Source: Bacteroidota bacterium (GTDB taxonomy: Bacteria; Bacteroidota; Bacteroidia; Flavobacteriales; Flavobacteriaceae). Taken from it: a DNA stretch of 64,000 nucleotides. Where the stretch lies: positions 124,001-188,000 of the forward strand of contig JAQCCM010000002.1 in the NCBI GenBank assembly GCA_027621175.1. Direction: 5' to 3'. Positions 44,336-53,347 of this stretch are shown here, in pieces (within the stretch, counting starts at the first letter, position 1; each line of letters begins with the position of its first letter). Made by a program: the position numbers and the translations under genes. The notes under the pieces are model-generated. The model saw nothing but the letters and a program-made list of their open reading frames with translations. It did no database searches and had not been told where the DNA came from.

Positions 44336-45033
44336 GTAAAACATTTTTATTGATTGGCGGAAGCTATGGTATTGGCAGCCAAATTATTGACGAACTTCCT
44401 GCAGATGCAACCATTATTGTAGCATCTAGAACAAACGAAGGCTTGGCTGGAAAAAACGTGACACACATTCCTTTTGATGTGCTTCAAGACACCTTACCTT
44501 TAGACCAACTTCCTGCCGTAATAGACGGATTTGCATACTGCCCTGGCAGTATCAATTTGCGTCCATTCAAAGGATTAAAGCCAGAAGCATTTACAGATGA
44601 CTTTTCCATCAATGTAATGGGGGCAGTAAAAACATTACAGCAATTACAACCGCTATTGGCTGCAAGTGAGCAAGCAAGTGTGGTGCTTTTTAGCACTGTT
44701 GCTGTACAAACAGGTATGCCCTTTCACGCAAGTGTAGCGGCTTCAAAAGGAGCTATAGAGGGTCTTGGACGTTCCTTGGCAGCAGAATGGGCGCCCAAAG
44801 TTCGAGTGAATGTTATTGCACCATCTATAACAGAAACGCCTTTGGCAAATCGGTTTTTAAATAACGATGCAAAAAAGGAAAAAGCAGCACTAAGACATCC
44901 GCTAAAACGCATTGGAACCACACAAGATGTGGCACAATTGGCAGCGTTTTTATTGTCAGATAAAAGCAGCTGGATGACAGGGCAAGTATTAGGTTTGGAC
45001 GGCGGTATGTCATCTTTAAATGTAAATGGATGA
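44332..45033 (+). CDS. SDR family oxidoreductase
   Basis: 233 residues, classical short-chain dehydrogenase fold: cofactor motif GGSYGIGSQI, active-site VVLFSTVAVQTGMPFHASVAASKGAIEG (Ser...Tyr is replaced: the usual YxxxK reads HASVAASK), and C-terminal LSDKSSWMTGQVLGLDGGM. The catalytic Tyr position appears to be His, so its activity may differ from standard SDRs. Coupled on both sides by 4-base overlaps. A member of the light-linked gene set seen with LitR regulators. Confidence 0.87.
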   Translation: MSKTFLLIGGSYGIGSQIIDELPADATIIVASRTNEGLAGKNVTHIPFDVLQDTLPLDQLPAVIDGFAYCPGSINLRPFKGLKPEAFTDDFSINVMGAVKTLQQLQPLLAASEQASVVLFSTVAVQTGMPFHASVAASKGAIEGLGRSLAAEWAPKVRVNVIAPSITETPLANRFLNNDAKKEKAALRHPLKRIGTTQDVAQLAAFLLSDKSSWMTGQVLGLDGGMSSLNVNG

Positions 45034-46322
45034 TATTATTTTGGTTTCGTCGCGATTTACGTGAAGCCGATAACGCAGGGTTATTTTATGCACTTTCAGA
45101 TGCAAATGAGGTACTACCCGCATTTGTTTTTGATGAAAACATCATCGACAAGCTCCCCAAAAACGATGCACGTGTAAGTTTTATCCATGAACACATCTCG
45201 AAGTTAGACCGTGTTTTCAGAGCACATGGTAGCGGAATGCTTGTCAAAAAAGGAAATCCTTCAGATTGTATTTCAGCGTGGTGTGAAGCGCATAACATTA
45301 CTGCTGTTTACACCAACGAAGATTATGAGCCATACGCGAGAGAACGAGACGCCGAAATACAACGCAAACTAGCAGCAATTGGAGTTACGTTCAAGACCTT
45401 TAAGGACCAAGTTCTTTTTGCACCCCACGAAGTACTCAAAAAAGATGGGACACCGTATAAAGTTTATACCCCTTATTCTCGAATATGGCTAGCTCAAATG
45501 GAAGAAATGGGCGTGCCAAATTTTCCTTCTGAAACTTTGCTTGACAATCTTTTTAAGTTTGAATTTGAGGATATTCCTTCTTTGAAAGAACTCGGATTTT
45601 TTAAAGGACAACATGAAATCCCAACTTCGAACGAATCCAAAAGCATGATGGATGCTTATGACGACACACGAAACTTTCCCTCCATGGATAGCACAAGTAA
45701 ATTGGGAGTCTATTTGCGTTTTGGCGCAGTGTCTATTCGAAAAGTTATTGAAAAAGCCCGTAAAAGCACGCAGCCTACTTTTTTAAAAGAATTGGTATGG
45801 CGAGAATTTTTTATGCAGATTTTATGGCATTATCCGCATACAACACAATCGAGTTTTAAACCGCAGTATGACCGGATTGAATGGCGGAATAACGAAGAAG
45901 ATTTTAAAAAATGGTGCGAGGGAAAAACAGGGTATCCGCTTGTAGATGCGGGGATGCGTGAGCTTAACCAAACGGGCTTTATGCACAATCGCGTCCGCAT
46001 GCTTGTAGGTAGTTTTTTATGCAAACATTTGCTTATTGATTGGCGCTGGGGCGAAGCCTATTTTGCTGAAAAACTTCTTGATTATGAGCAAGCCAGTAAT
46101 GTAGGGAATTGGCAATGGGTAGCTGGTAGCGGCGTAGACGCAGCTCCCTATTTCCGCGTATTCAATCCTACAGAGCAAGTAAAAAAGTTTGACAAAGACC
46201 ACAAATACATTCAAAAATGGGTGCCAGAGTATCAATCCTTGACTTATCCAAATCAAATGGTGGAGCATAAAATGGCCAGAGAACGCTGTTTGCAAACCTA
46301 CAAAGCTGGGTTAGTAACATGA
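45030..46322 (+). CDS. class I photolyase, CPD-type
   Basis: 430 residues. An N-terminal Rossmann-like antenna domain ([18 protein letters not shown]) and a helical FAD domain ([32 protein letters not shown]...[45 protein letters not shown]). The run ASNVGNWQW resembles E. coli CPD photolyase, including the Asn near N5 of FAD, so direct repair of cyclobutane dimers is likely. Stop overlaps the DUF2256 gene start (ATGA). Confidence 0.93.
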   Translation: MILFWFRRDLREADNAGLFYALSDANEVLPAFVFDENIIDKLPKNDARVSFIHEHISKLDRVFRAHGSGMLVKKGNPSDCISAWCEAHNITAVYTNEDYEPYARERDAEIQRKLAAIGVTFKTFKDQVLFAPHEVLKKDGTPYKVYTPYSRIWLAQMEEMGVPNFPSETLLDNLFKFEFEDIPSLKELGFFKGQHEIPTSNESKSMMDAYDDTRNFPSMDSTSKLGVYLRFGAVSIRKVIEKARKSTQPTFLKELVWREFFMQILWHYPHTTQSSFKPQYDRIEWRNNEEDFKKWCEGKTGYPLVDAGMRELNQTGFMHNRVRMLVGSFLCKHLLIDWRWGEAYFAEKLLDYEQASNVGNWQWVAGSGVDAAPYFRVFNPTEQVKKFDKDHKYIQKWVPEYQSLTYPNQMVEHKMARERCLQTYKAGLVT

Positions 46323-46465
46323 AAGGCGTAAAAAAGGAACACTTGCCCCAAAAAATTTGTGTGGTATGCAAGCTTCCTTTTGTATGGCGTAAGAAATGGA
46401 GTAAGAATTGGGAACACGTAAAATATTGTAGCGAAAGATGCAGAAGGCAAAAACAACAGCAATAG
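46319..46465 (+). CDS. DUF2256 small zinc-ribbon-like protein, missed by the ORF track
   Basis: 48 residues, below the ORF-track cutoff. It starts at the ATG that overlaps the photolyase stop (ATGA) and ends with TAG at 46463-46465, inside the DASH cryptochrome reading region (28-base overlap). It has two Cys pairs, ICVVCK and KYCSERCRR, and the family hallmark [14 protein letters not shown]2256 genes are found beside photolyase and cryptochrome genes in many bacteria; the four Cys could bind zinc. Function unknown. Confidence 0.9.
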   Translation: MKGVKKEHLPQKICVVCKLPFVWRKKWSKNWEHVKYCSERCRRQKQQQ

Positions 46466-47736
46466 TTTGGTTTAGGAACGATTTACGTATCCGAGATCAA
46501 CAAGCACTTACACAAGCCACCTCGAAACATAATCATGTAATTGGATTCTATCATATTCCAGAAATATGGTTAAAGGAAACGCCATGGGGTTTCAAAAAAA
46601 TGGAAGCCTTTAGAGCGCAATTTCTGCTACAAACATTAGCCCAACTGCAAATAGATTTGAGGAAGCTTAACATCACGTTATGGGTTTCCGTTGGAAATTT
46701 GAAACAAACTTTACAACAGCTTCAAGAACAATATCAGGTCACAGACTTATACGGACAGCGGGAATGGACACAAGAAGAAATAAATGATGTAGCACAAATC
46801 CCTAATAACATCAAAGCGCACTGGAATTACGATCAGTTTTTATTTCATCCTGACGATATTCCTATGGAAGTTTCCAATATTCCAGAGGTGTTTACCGTCT
46901 TTAGAAAAAAATGTGAAAAACAAAGTCACGTTAGACCTCCGATAGGGATTCCTGATCCCATGCCAACTGAAAATCTTATACAGGAAAGTCCTGAGTTGCC
47001 TACCCTAGAAAAATTAGGCTATCAAAACCCCAGCAAAGACGCAAGAACTGCCATTCCATTTTCAGGAGGGGAAACGGAAGCGTGGGCACGTATCCAAGAA
47101 TATTTTTGGGACACCAAGCAATTGTCTTTCTATAAAAAAACACGAAACGGTTTATTGGGAAAAAAATACAGCTCTAAGCTGTCACTTTGGATGGCGTTTG
47201 GGTCTATATCGCCAAGATCGATTTATGCAGAAGTAAAAAAATACGAGAAAACAATTGCAAAAAACGAGTCCACCTATTGGCTGATATTTGAGCTTATATG
47301 GCGTGATTATTTTAAATACATCTCTTTAAAACACGGAGATAAAATTTTTAAAATAGGAGGAATTTTAGATAAATCTTACGATTGGAAAACGGATATAAGA
47401 CGTGTACAAAAATGGATTGAGGGTAACACACCCGAACCTTTTGTCAATGCAAACATGCGCGAATTGGCTTGCACAGGTTTTATGAGCAATCGCGGACGAC
47501 AAAACGTAGCGAGTTTTTTCAGTAAAGAATGGTATTTGGATTGGCGTATTGGCGCGGCCTATTTTGAAGCGATGCTCATTGATTATGATGTGCATAGTAA
47601 TTATGGAAACTGGATGTATAATGCAGGTGTGGGCAATGACCCAAGAGACAGGAAATTCCATATTTCGTGGCAAGCAGAACGTTACGACCCCAACAATACC
47701 TACCAAAAAACCTGGCTACAAACAACACTTTTCTAA
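46438..47736 (+). CDS. cryptochrome DASH
   Basis: 432 residues. N-terminal [15 protein letters not shown]-type antenna domain and FAD domain with the DASH marker [24 protein letters not shown] and [25 protein letters not shown] proteins repair dimers in single-stranded DNA and may sense light; they bind FAD and a folate antenna. Its stop overlaps the next gene by one base (TAATG). Confidence 0.94.
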   Translation: MQKAKTTAIVWFRNDLRIRDQQALTQATSKHNHVIGFYHIPEIWLKETPWGFKKMEAFRAQFLLQTLAQLQIDLRKLNITLWVSVGNLKQTLQQLQEQYQVTDLYGQREWTQEEINDVAQIPNNIKAHWNYDQFLFHPDDIPMEVSNIPEVFTVFRKKCEKQSHVRPPIGIPDPMPTENLIQESPELPTLEKLGYQNPSKDARTAIPFSGGETEAWARIQEYFWDTKQLSFYKKTRNGLLGKKYSSKLSLWMAFGSISPRSIYAEVKKYEKTIAKNESTYWLIFELIWRDYFKYISLKHGDKIFKIGGILDKSYDWKTDIRRVQKWIEGNTPEPFVNANMRELACTGFMSNRGRQNVASFFSKEWYLDWRIGAAYFEAMLIDYDVHSNYGNWMYNAGVGNDPRDRKFHISWQAERYDPNNTYQKTWLQTTLF

Positions 47737-49262
47737 TGGAAGTACGACTCATACTTGGCGATCAACTCAACAAAGAACACAGCTGGTTTATGGAACCCAA
47801 TAATCAGGTGTGCTATGTGATGTTTGAAATGCGTCAAGAAACAGATTATGTCCGTCATCATGTGCAAAAAGTTGTTGCCTTTTTTGCCGCCATGCGCCAA
47901 TTTGCACGAAAGCTGGAGGAAGACGGACATACCGTTATCTACTACACCATTGATGACCCCAACAACTTCCAAAACTTGACAAAAAACATCGAGAAAGTGC
48001 TTAAATTACTCCAAGCAACTTCTTTCGCCTACCAACTACCAGATGAATTTCGATTAGACGCACAACTCAAAAAATTTGGAAAATCACTAGATATCAAAGT
48101 AAAAACTTGCGATACAGAACATTTTTTGACGACTCGAACCGAGTTAGCCGAATTCTATGAAGGCAAAAAAGGGTTGGTTATGGAGTTTTTTTATCGCTAT
48201 ATGCGAAAAAAACACCAATATCTCATGGTGGACGGACAACCCGAAGGCGGCAGCTGGAACTACGATAAATTCAATCGAAATACGTGGAAAGGCGGCACCA
48301 TACCTCCGCCCTATCAGCCTGATATGACTTTGGCTAAAGAAATTTACAATCAAGTAGTTGCAGCAAAAATAGACACCATTGGAACATTTGATCCGACATC
48401 TTTTCTATTTGCGGTATCACGCGAAGAATCACTACATCAATTAGACTATTTCTGCGACCATTTGCTACAAGATTTTGGCACCTATCAAGATGCTATGCAT
48501 CAAGATGAAACGAATTTATTCCACGCCCGGATTTCTTTTAGTCTAAACATAAAACTCATCAGCCCCGATGAAGTAATTGAGCGCGCCATTGCCGCTTACC
48601 GAAATAATGAAGCGATAAGTCTTTCGCAAATTGAGGGTTTTGTACGTCAAATTTTAGGTTGGCGCGAATATATCAGAGGCTTGTATTGGAAAGAAATGCC
48701 GGAGTACAAACAAAAAAATGAGTTGAATAATTTTGGAAAACTTCCTGATTTCTATTGGACGGGAAAGACCAAAATGAATTGTCTTAAAACCAGTATCACC
48801 AATAGTTTGGAAAACGCTTATGCACACCACATTCAACGCTTGATGATTACGGGAAACTTTGCGCTGCTATTGCAAACCCATCCCGATGAAGTAGATGACT
48901 GGTATTTGGGCATTTATGCAGATGCTGTTGAATGGGTACAATTACCCAACACGCGCGGCATGAGTCAGTATGCCGATGGTGGCATAGTGGCAACTAAACC
49001 CTATGTCTCGTCGGGATCTTATGTCAATAAAATGAGTAATTACTGCAGCAATTGTAGTTATGACAAAAAGAAGCGCACGGGTGAAAATGCCTGTCCATTT
49101 AATAGCCTATACTGGAACTTCTTGGATGATAAAAAAGAAGAATTAAAAGGGAATCACAGGATGGGGATGATGTTCAACTTACTAGGGAAAATCAAACCTG
49201 AAGAATTGGCAGAAATTAAGGCACGTGCCTATGAAATTATAGAAAACCCAGATGCATTCTAA
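47736..49262 (+). CDS. iron-sulfur bacterial photolyase/cryptochrome ((6-4)-type, FeS-BCP)
   Basis: 508 residues from the ATG at 47736; the track start lies 23 codons inside the DASH gene. The N-terminal part is the DPRP domain (VRLILGDQLNKEHSWF). The C-terminal half keeps the paired His (AHHIQRLM, H364-H365) and all four Cys that hold the [4Fe-4S] cluster in Agrobacterium PhrB: here C349, C437, C440 and C453, one off from PhrB numbering. Known members repair (6-4) photoproducts using DMRL antenna and FAD; ribH, which makes DMRL (6,7-dimethyl-8-ribityllumazine), is 10 kb upstream. It overlaps the next gene by 11 bases. Confidence 0.94.
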   Translation: MEVRLILGDQLNKEHSWFMEPNNQVCYVMFEMRQETDYVRHHVQKVVAFFAAMRQFARKLEEDGHTVIYYTIDDPNNFQNLTKNIEKVLKLLQATSFAYQLPDEFRLDAQLKKFGKSLDIKVKTCDTEHFLTTRTELAEFYEGKKGLVMEFFYRYMRKKHQYLMVDGQPEGGSWNYDKFNRNTWKGGTIPPPYQPDMTLAKEIYNQVVAAKIDTIGTFDPTSFLFAVSREESLHQLDYFCDHLLQDFGTYQDAMHQDETNLFHARISFSLNIKLISPDEVIERAIAAYRNNEAISLSQIEGFVRQILGWREYIRGLYWKEMPEYKQKNELNNFGKLPDFYWTGKTKMNCLKTSITNSLENAYAHHIQRLMITGNFALLLQTHPDEVDDWYLGIYADAVEWVQLPNTRGMSQYADGGIVATKPYVSSGSYVNKMSNYCSNCSYDKKKRTGENACPFNSLYWNFLDDKKEELKGNHRMGMMFNLLGKIKPEELAEIKARAYEIIENPDAF

Positions 49263-50724
49263 ACCAACAATACATGTTTTTTGGTTTAAGCGTGACTTGC
49301 GTATCCTAGATAATGAAGGGCTTCAAAATGCTATTGAATCCAACACTCCCCTCCTCTTACTTTATATTTTTGAGCCCAGCTTGGAGAAGAACCCGCACTA
49401 TCACAAACGGCATTGGAACTTTATTGCGCAATCCATTGAAAATCTAAATCAAGAATTAAATCCATACAAAACCAAAATACATTGTGTTCGTGGTGAAGCT
49501 ACTGAGGTATTGGAGGAATTAGGCAAGACCTGGCATATAAAAACGCTTTTTTCGATGCAAGAAACAGGCTTAAATTGTACTTATGATAGAGATAAAAAAG
49601 TAAAAAAATGGTGTGATTCAAAAAAAGTACATTGGGTAGAGCACATCAATAATGGGGTCTTTCGTGGATTGGCAAACAGAGCACATTGGCGGGACTACTG
49701 GACAAACTATATGATGCAATCCATAAAACCATTTACGGCTACTGAAAACGATTTTGTGCCTATTGAGGATATACAACTTAAAGAGCAGGCGCTCCAACCC
49801 AAAAAAATAGCGGGTATTCAAGAAGGAGGAACTAAAAAAGGGATAGCCTACTTGGAAAGCTTCTTAAAAACACGTCATAAAAAATACCAACAGTCGATTT
49901 CAAAACCGGAGGCAGCGCGGTTACATTGCGGGCGTGTGTCGCCCTATTTGGCATGGGGAAATCTTTCTGTACGCTATGTATGGCAACGGGCAAAACAAGC
50001 AAAAACCCTAGGAGCAAGTGCCTTCCAAATCAATGCGTTTACGTCAAGACTGCGCTGGCAAGCACATTTTATTCAAAAATTTGAAATGGAAACTCAAATG
50101 GAGTTTAGAAGCGTAAATAAAGGGTATCACAACATAAACAAATCCATAAACACAAACTTTATCGACGCATGGAAACAAGGCAAAACCGGCTATCCATTAG
50201 TGGATGCGTGTATGCGTTGTGTGGTAGAGACGGGATATTTAAATTTTAGAATGCGTGCCATGGTGGTATCGTTTTTCACCCATCATTTATGGCAACCTTG
50301 GCAAGCGGGCGCACAATTCTTAGGGCGTCAGTTTTTAGATTTTGAACCCGGTATCCATTACCCACAATTTCAAATGCAAGCAGGAGAAACAGGCATTAAT
50401 ATGGTGCGAATTTACAACCCTACAAAAAATGCCTTAGAACACGATCCTGATGGAAATTTTGTTCGAAAATGGGTTCCTGAATTAGCAGAATTGCCCACGG
50501 CATTTGTACTTGAACCGTGGACCATGACCGAAATTGAACTACAGGGCTATGGCTTTGTTTTAGGGGAAAATTACCCAAAACCAATCATAGACATTAAAAA
50601 AACCTACAAGTATGCCTCAAACGTTTTATGGCAAATGCGACGCAATGCCATTGTCCGCCATGAAAGTAGGCGTATTGTGGCAACACATACGTTGCCTGAC
50701 AGAGAAAATATTATGGACGCATGA
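49252..50724 (+). CDS. fourth photolyase/cryptochrome family protein, subclass unclear
   Basis: 490 residues. N-terminal antenna domain (HVFWFKRDLRILDNEGLQNAI) and FAD domain ([36 protein letters not shown]...GRQFLDFEPGIHYPQFQMQAGETGINMVRIYNP, then a distinctive end with HDPDGNFVRKWVPELAELP). It lacks the GNWQW and GNWMYNAG runs of the CPD and DASH types, so it is a separate subclass with possible sensor or repair function. Starts inside the end of the FeS gene; 4-base ATGA overlap with the TIGR03643 gene. Confidence 0.9.
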   Translation: MHSKPTIHVFWFKRDLRILDNEGLQNAIESNTPLLLLYIFEPSLEKNPHYHKRHWNFIAQSIENLNQELNPYKTKIHCVRGEATEVLEELGKTWHIKTLFSMQETGLNCTYDRDKKVKKWCDSKKVHWVEHINNGVFRGLANRAHWRDYWTNYMMQSIKPFTATENDFVPIEDIQLKEQALQPKKIAGIQEGGTKKGIAYLESFLKTRHKKYQQSISKPEAARLHCGRVSPYLAWGNLSVRYVWQRAKQAKTLGASAFQINAFTSRLRWQAHFIQKFEMETQMEFRSVNKGYHNINKSINTNFIDAWKQGKTGYPLVDACMRCVVETGYLNFRMRAMVVSFFTHHLWQPWQAGAQFLGRQFLDFEPGIHYPQFQMQAGETGINMVRIYNPTKNALEHDPDGNFVRKWVPELAELPTAFVLEPWTMTEIELQGYGFVLGENYPKPIIDIKKTYKYASNVLWQMRRNAIVRHESRRIVATHTLPDRENIMDA

Positions 50725-50999
50725 AAAGAAAACTCACAGAAATAGAAATTGATAGGATTATTGAAATGGGTTGGGAAGATCGTACCCCGTTTGATGCCAT
50801 AAAAATGCAATTTGGACTAAAGGAACAAGAGGTGATAACCATTATGCGACGTAACATGAAACCAAATAGTTTTAAGTTATGGCGAAAAAGAGTTCAAGGA
50901 AGAAAAACCAAACATTTAAAAAAGCGAACAGACGAAGTTGGACGATTTAAATGTTCCCGTCAAAAAGGTATTAGCAACAATAAGGTTTCTAAACGCTAG
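50721..50999 (+). CDS. TIGR03643 family protein
   Basis: 92 residues: the first half (LTEIEIDRIIEMGWEDRTPFDAIKMQFGLKEQEVITIMRRNMKPNSFKLWRKRVQGR) matches TIGR03643 with a helix-turn-helix-like layout, and the tail is strongly basic (KTKHLKKRTDE...KVSKR). Genes of this family sit beside DUF2256 and photolyase genes. Last of the operon; it could bind nucleic acid, but nothing is proven. Convergent with murA, 2 bases between the stops. Confidence 0.88.
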   Translation: MKRKLTEIEIDRIIEMGWEDRTPFDAIKMQFGLKEQEVITIMRRNMKPNSFKLWRKRVQGRKTKHLKKRTDEVGRFKCSRQKGISNNKVSKR

Positions 51000-51001
51000 C
51001 T

Positions 51002-52312
51002 TTATGAAATTCGCTCTATCTGAGCACCCAAAGCACGAAGTCGTGTGTCTATATTTTGATACCCCCTATCTATTTGTTCTATATTGAAGATGGTACTTGT
51101 GCCTTTGGCAGAAAGGGCTGCTATAAGTAAGGAAATACCAGCACGAATATCGGGAGAGGTCATTGTTGTTGCTTTAAGCGATGACTTAAAATCATGCCCA
51201 ATTACGTTAGCCCGGTGTGGGTCACAAAGAATAATTTTCGCCCCCATATCAATGAGTTTATCCACAAAGAATAAGCGACTCTCAAACATTTTTTGATGCA
51301 CCAACACACTACCACGTGCTTGTGTAGCTACTACGAGCACAATACTCAAAAGGTCAGGTGTAAAACCTGGCCAGGGTGCATCAGAAATAGTCATCACAGA
51401 ACCATCGATATAGCTTTGAATTTCAAAACCATCGGTGTGTGCGGGGATAAACATATCGTCACCTTTTTGCTCAATTGTAATGCCCAAACGACGAAATACA
51501 TCTGGGATTTGACCCAAATATTCCCAATGTACATTTTTTATGGTAAGTGCACTTTGCGTTAGTGCTGCAAGTCCAATCCAACTGCCAATTTCAATCATAT
51601 CGGGTAAAATACGATGTTCTGTTCCGCCAAGTTTTTCAACCCCCTCAATCGTAAGTAAATTAGAACCTATACCCGAAATGTTGGCTCCCATACGCACCAG
51701 CATATTGCAAAGCTGTTGTAAGTAAGGCTCGCAAGCAGCATTATAAATGGTGGTGGTTCCTTTGGCAAGTACAGCGGCCATCACAATATTTGCCGTCCCC
51801 GTAACAGAGGCTTCGTCCAACAACATATACGTGCCTCGAAGTTCATCGGCTTCTACGCCATAAAAATATTCCTCCTTGTTGTAACGAAATGTTGCGCCAA
51901 GTTTTATAAATCCTTGAAAGTGCGTATCTAATCTGCGACGACCAATTTTATCTCCACCAGGTTTGGGAATAAATCCTTTTCCAAAACGAGCCAGTAAAGG
52001 CCCAACAATCATAATGGATCCGCGTAATCCACGACCAGCAATTTTAAAATCGTCAGATTGAAGGTAGTCAATATCTACATGGTCAGCTTGAAATGTATAG
52101 GTGTCTGCATTGTGCTTTTCAACCTTAACACCTAATTGAATGAGTATATCAATAAGCTTATTGACATCAATAATATCTGGAATGTTGCTTATGGTTACAG
52201 GCGCTGGAGTAAGTAAAACAGCACATAAAATCTGAAGTGCCTCATTTTTAGCTCCTTGTGGTTGAATAGCTCCCGAAAGAGGTACACCGCCCGTAATCTT
52301 AAAAGCTCCCAT
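51002..52312 (-). CDS. murA: UDP-N-acetylglucosamine 1-carboxyvinyltransferase
   Basis: 436 residues, normal length; EPSP-synthase-like fold. It transfers enolpyruvate to UDP-GlcNAc at the first step of peptidoglycan synthesis. Active-site loop reads KPGGDKIGRRRLDTHF: the catalytic-site Cys of the E. coli GGCxIG motif is Asp at residue 121. The neighbouring Lys and Arg residues (AKNEALQIL near the start, GRGLRGSIM) remain. Operon with DUF4290 downstream on the same strand (52313-52969 precedes it in transcription, no gap). Confidence 0.96.
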   Translation of the reverse strand: MGAFKITGGVPLSGAIQPQGAKNEALQILCAVLLTPAPVTISNIPDIIDVNKLIDILIQLGVKVEKHNADTYTFQADHVDIDYLQSDDFKIAGRGLRGSIMIVGPLLARFGKGFIPKPGGDKIGRRRLDTHFQGFIKLGATFRYNKEEYFYGVEADELRGTYMLLDEASVTGTANIVMAAVLAKGTTTIYNAACEPYLQQLCNMLVRMGANISGIGSNLLTIEGVEKLGGTEHRILPDMIEIGSWIGLAALTQSALTIKNVHWEYLGQIPDVFRRLGITIEQKGDDMFIPAHTDGFEIQSYIDGSVMTISDAPWPGFTPDLLSIVLVVATQARGSVLVHQKMFESRLFFVDKLIDMGAKIILCDPHRANVIGHDFKSSLKATTMTSPDIRAGISLLIAALSAKGTSTIFNIEQIDRGYQNIDTRLRALGAQIERIS

Positions 52313-52969
52313 TTATTTACGACGTTGTTGCTTAGGATTTCGGTAATTTTTGTGCTTACTTCGTATACCACCTCCGCCTTTACCAAATCGTTTGTTTGTC
52401 AAGCGAATGAGGTTTTCAGAGTCGGTAAGGGTTACATGTTCACTGCTAAGCACTAATTTTCCTCCTGAAAGCTCGGCTAAATGGTTAAAAATAACATGGT
52501 CCTCAACCGTATCTTTATTATAATTCAAAAAACATTTTTTCATGTGATTGGCAATCACATAAACCAAGGCTTCTTTAAGATCGCCTTCTTCCCAGTCTAC
52601 AACAACATCAATCATTCCCTTAATATTATTGCCGTAAAAACGGTATTTCGGATAGGATTGTGGATAGTCTAGCGGGGCCGGAGGTGCAGCCAATACTTCT
52701 GCGCTTGGCTTTGGGAAAGGTGCATCTACATCCAACTCAAAGTCAGACATAATGAATAATTGATCCCAAAGTTTATGCTGAAAATCAGCAACATCACGTA
52801 AGTGTGGGTTTAGATTTCCCATTATACCAATAATGGCTTGGGCTTGTTTGTTTCGTTGCTCTTTATCGTCTTCAGCCATTACTTGCTGAATCATTTTATG
52901 AATGTGACGACCGTATTCTGGAATCGCTAAATCTGAGCGTTCGTTATTGTATTGGAGATTTTCTATCAA
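52313..52969 (-). CDS. DUF4290 family protein
   Basis: 218 residues, starting at TTG (52969); no in-frame ATG precedes it. The features YNNERSDLAIPEYGRHIHKMIQQVM and PHLRDVADFQHKLWDQLFIMSDFELDVDAP match the Bacteroidota-only DUF4290 family, ending in a basic tail (RKHKNYRNPKQQRRK type). It is soluble and of unknown role; in this phylum it is almost always upstream of murA, as here with immediate junction. Confidence 0.9.
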   Translation of the reverse strand: MIENLQYNNERSDLAIPEYGRHIHKMIQQVMAEDDKEQRNKQAQAIIGIMGNLNPHLRDVADFQHKLWDQLFIMSDFELDVDAPFPKPSAEVLAAPPAPLDYPQSYPKYRFYGNNIKGMIDVVVDWEEGDLKEALVYVIANHMKKCFLNYNKDTVEDHVIFNHLAELSGGKLVLSSEHVTLTDSENLIRLTNKRFGKGGGGIRSKHKNYRNPKQQRRK

Positions 52970-53007
52970 GTGAAGAATATTTATGAGGTAAAACTACTAA
53001 AAAAAGA

Positions 53008-53298
53008 TTAGAGCTGAATGATATTTGGAATTTTAGCTGCTTGCTTGTACTTATCGATAATTACAGCTGGGTTTTCGAAAGTCCCTTGAACGGAAATGCT
53101 GTTGTATGTGCCTTTGCTTGAAACGCGAACACTTATTTTGACAACATCCTTGGAAAATAAATCTTCAAGAATTTTTTGAGCATTACCGGAGGCTGGCACA
53201 ATAAACTTAAACACATACACGCTTGGCCATGAACTTGTATCTAAAAGTTGTTGGTGAAACCGTTCGTAAAAAGACTGGTCTTTAGCAGGTTGTTGCAT
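53008..53298 (-). CDS. DUF493 family protein
   Basis: 96 residues. DUF493 features: SFYERFHQQLLDTSSWPSVYVFKFIVPASG and VSSKGTYNSISVQGTF. YbeD-like small alpha/beta fold, possibly with a regulatory role in lipoate metabolism in other bacteria; unproven here. A -7 box lies 5 bases upstream of its ATG (53303-53310). Confidence 0.9.
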   Translation of the reverse strand: MQQPAKDQSFYERFHQQLLDTSSWPSVYVFKFIVPASGNAQKILEDLFSKDVVKISVRVSSKGTYNSISVQGTFENPAVIIDKYKQAAKIPNIIQL

Positions 53299-53302
53299 CT
53301 TG

Positions 53303-53310
53303 CAAAGATA
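53303..53310 (-). promoter_or_regulatory. -7 box for the DUF493 gene
   Basis: The minus strand reads TATCTTTG, exact consensus, ending 5 bases before the ATG at 53298. Confidence 0.6.
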
Positions 53311-53347
53311 CAGTTTTGCAAACGGTTACAAATCCCGACATTTGTAT

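Noticed and set aside
47667-47735. N-terminal extension of the FeS photolyase ORF
   Set aside because: It lies inside the DASH gene; the ATG at 47736 overlaps the DASH stop and gives the family's normal N-terminus.
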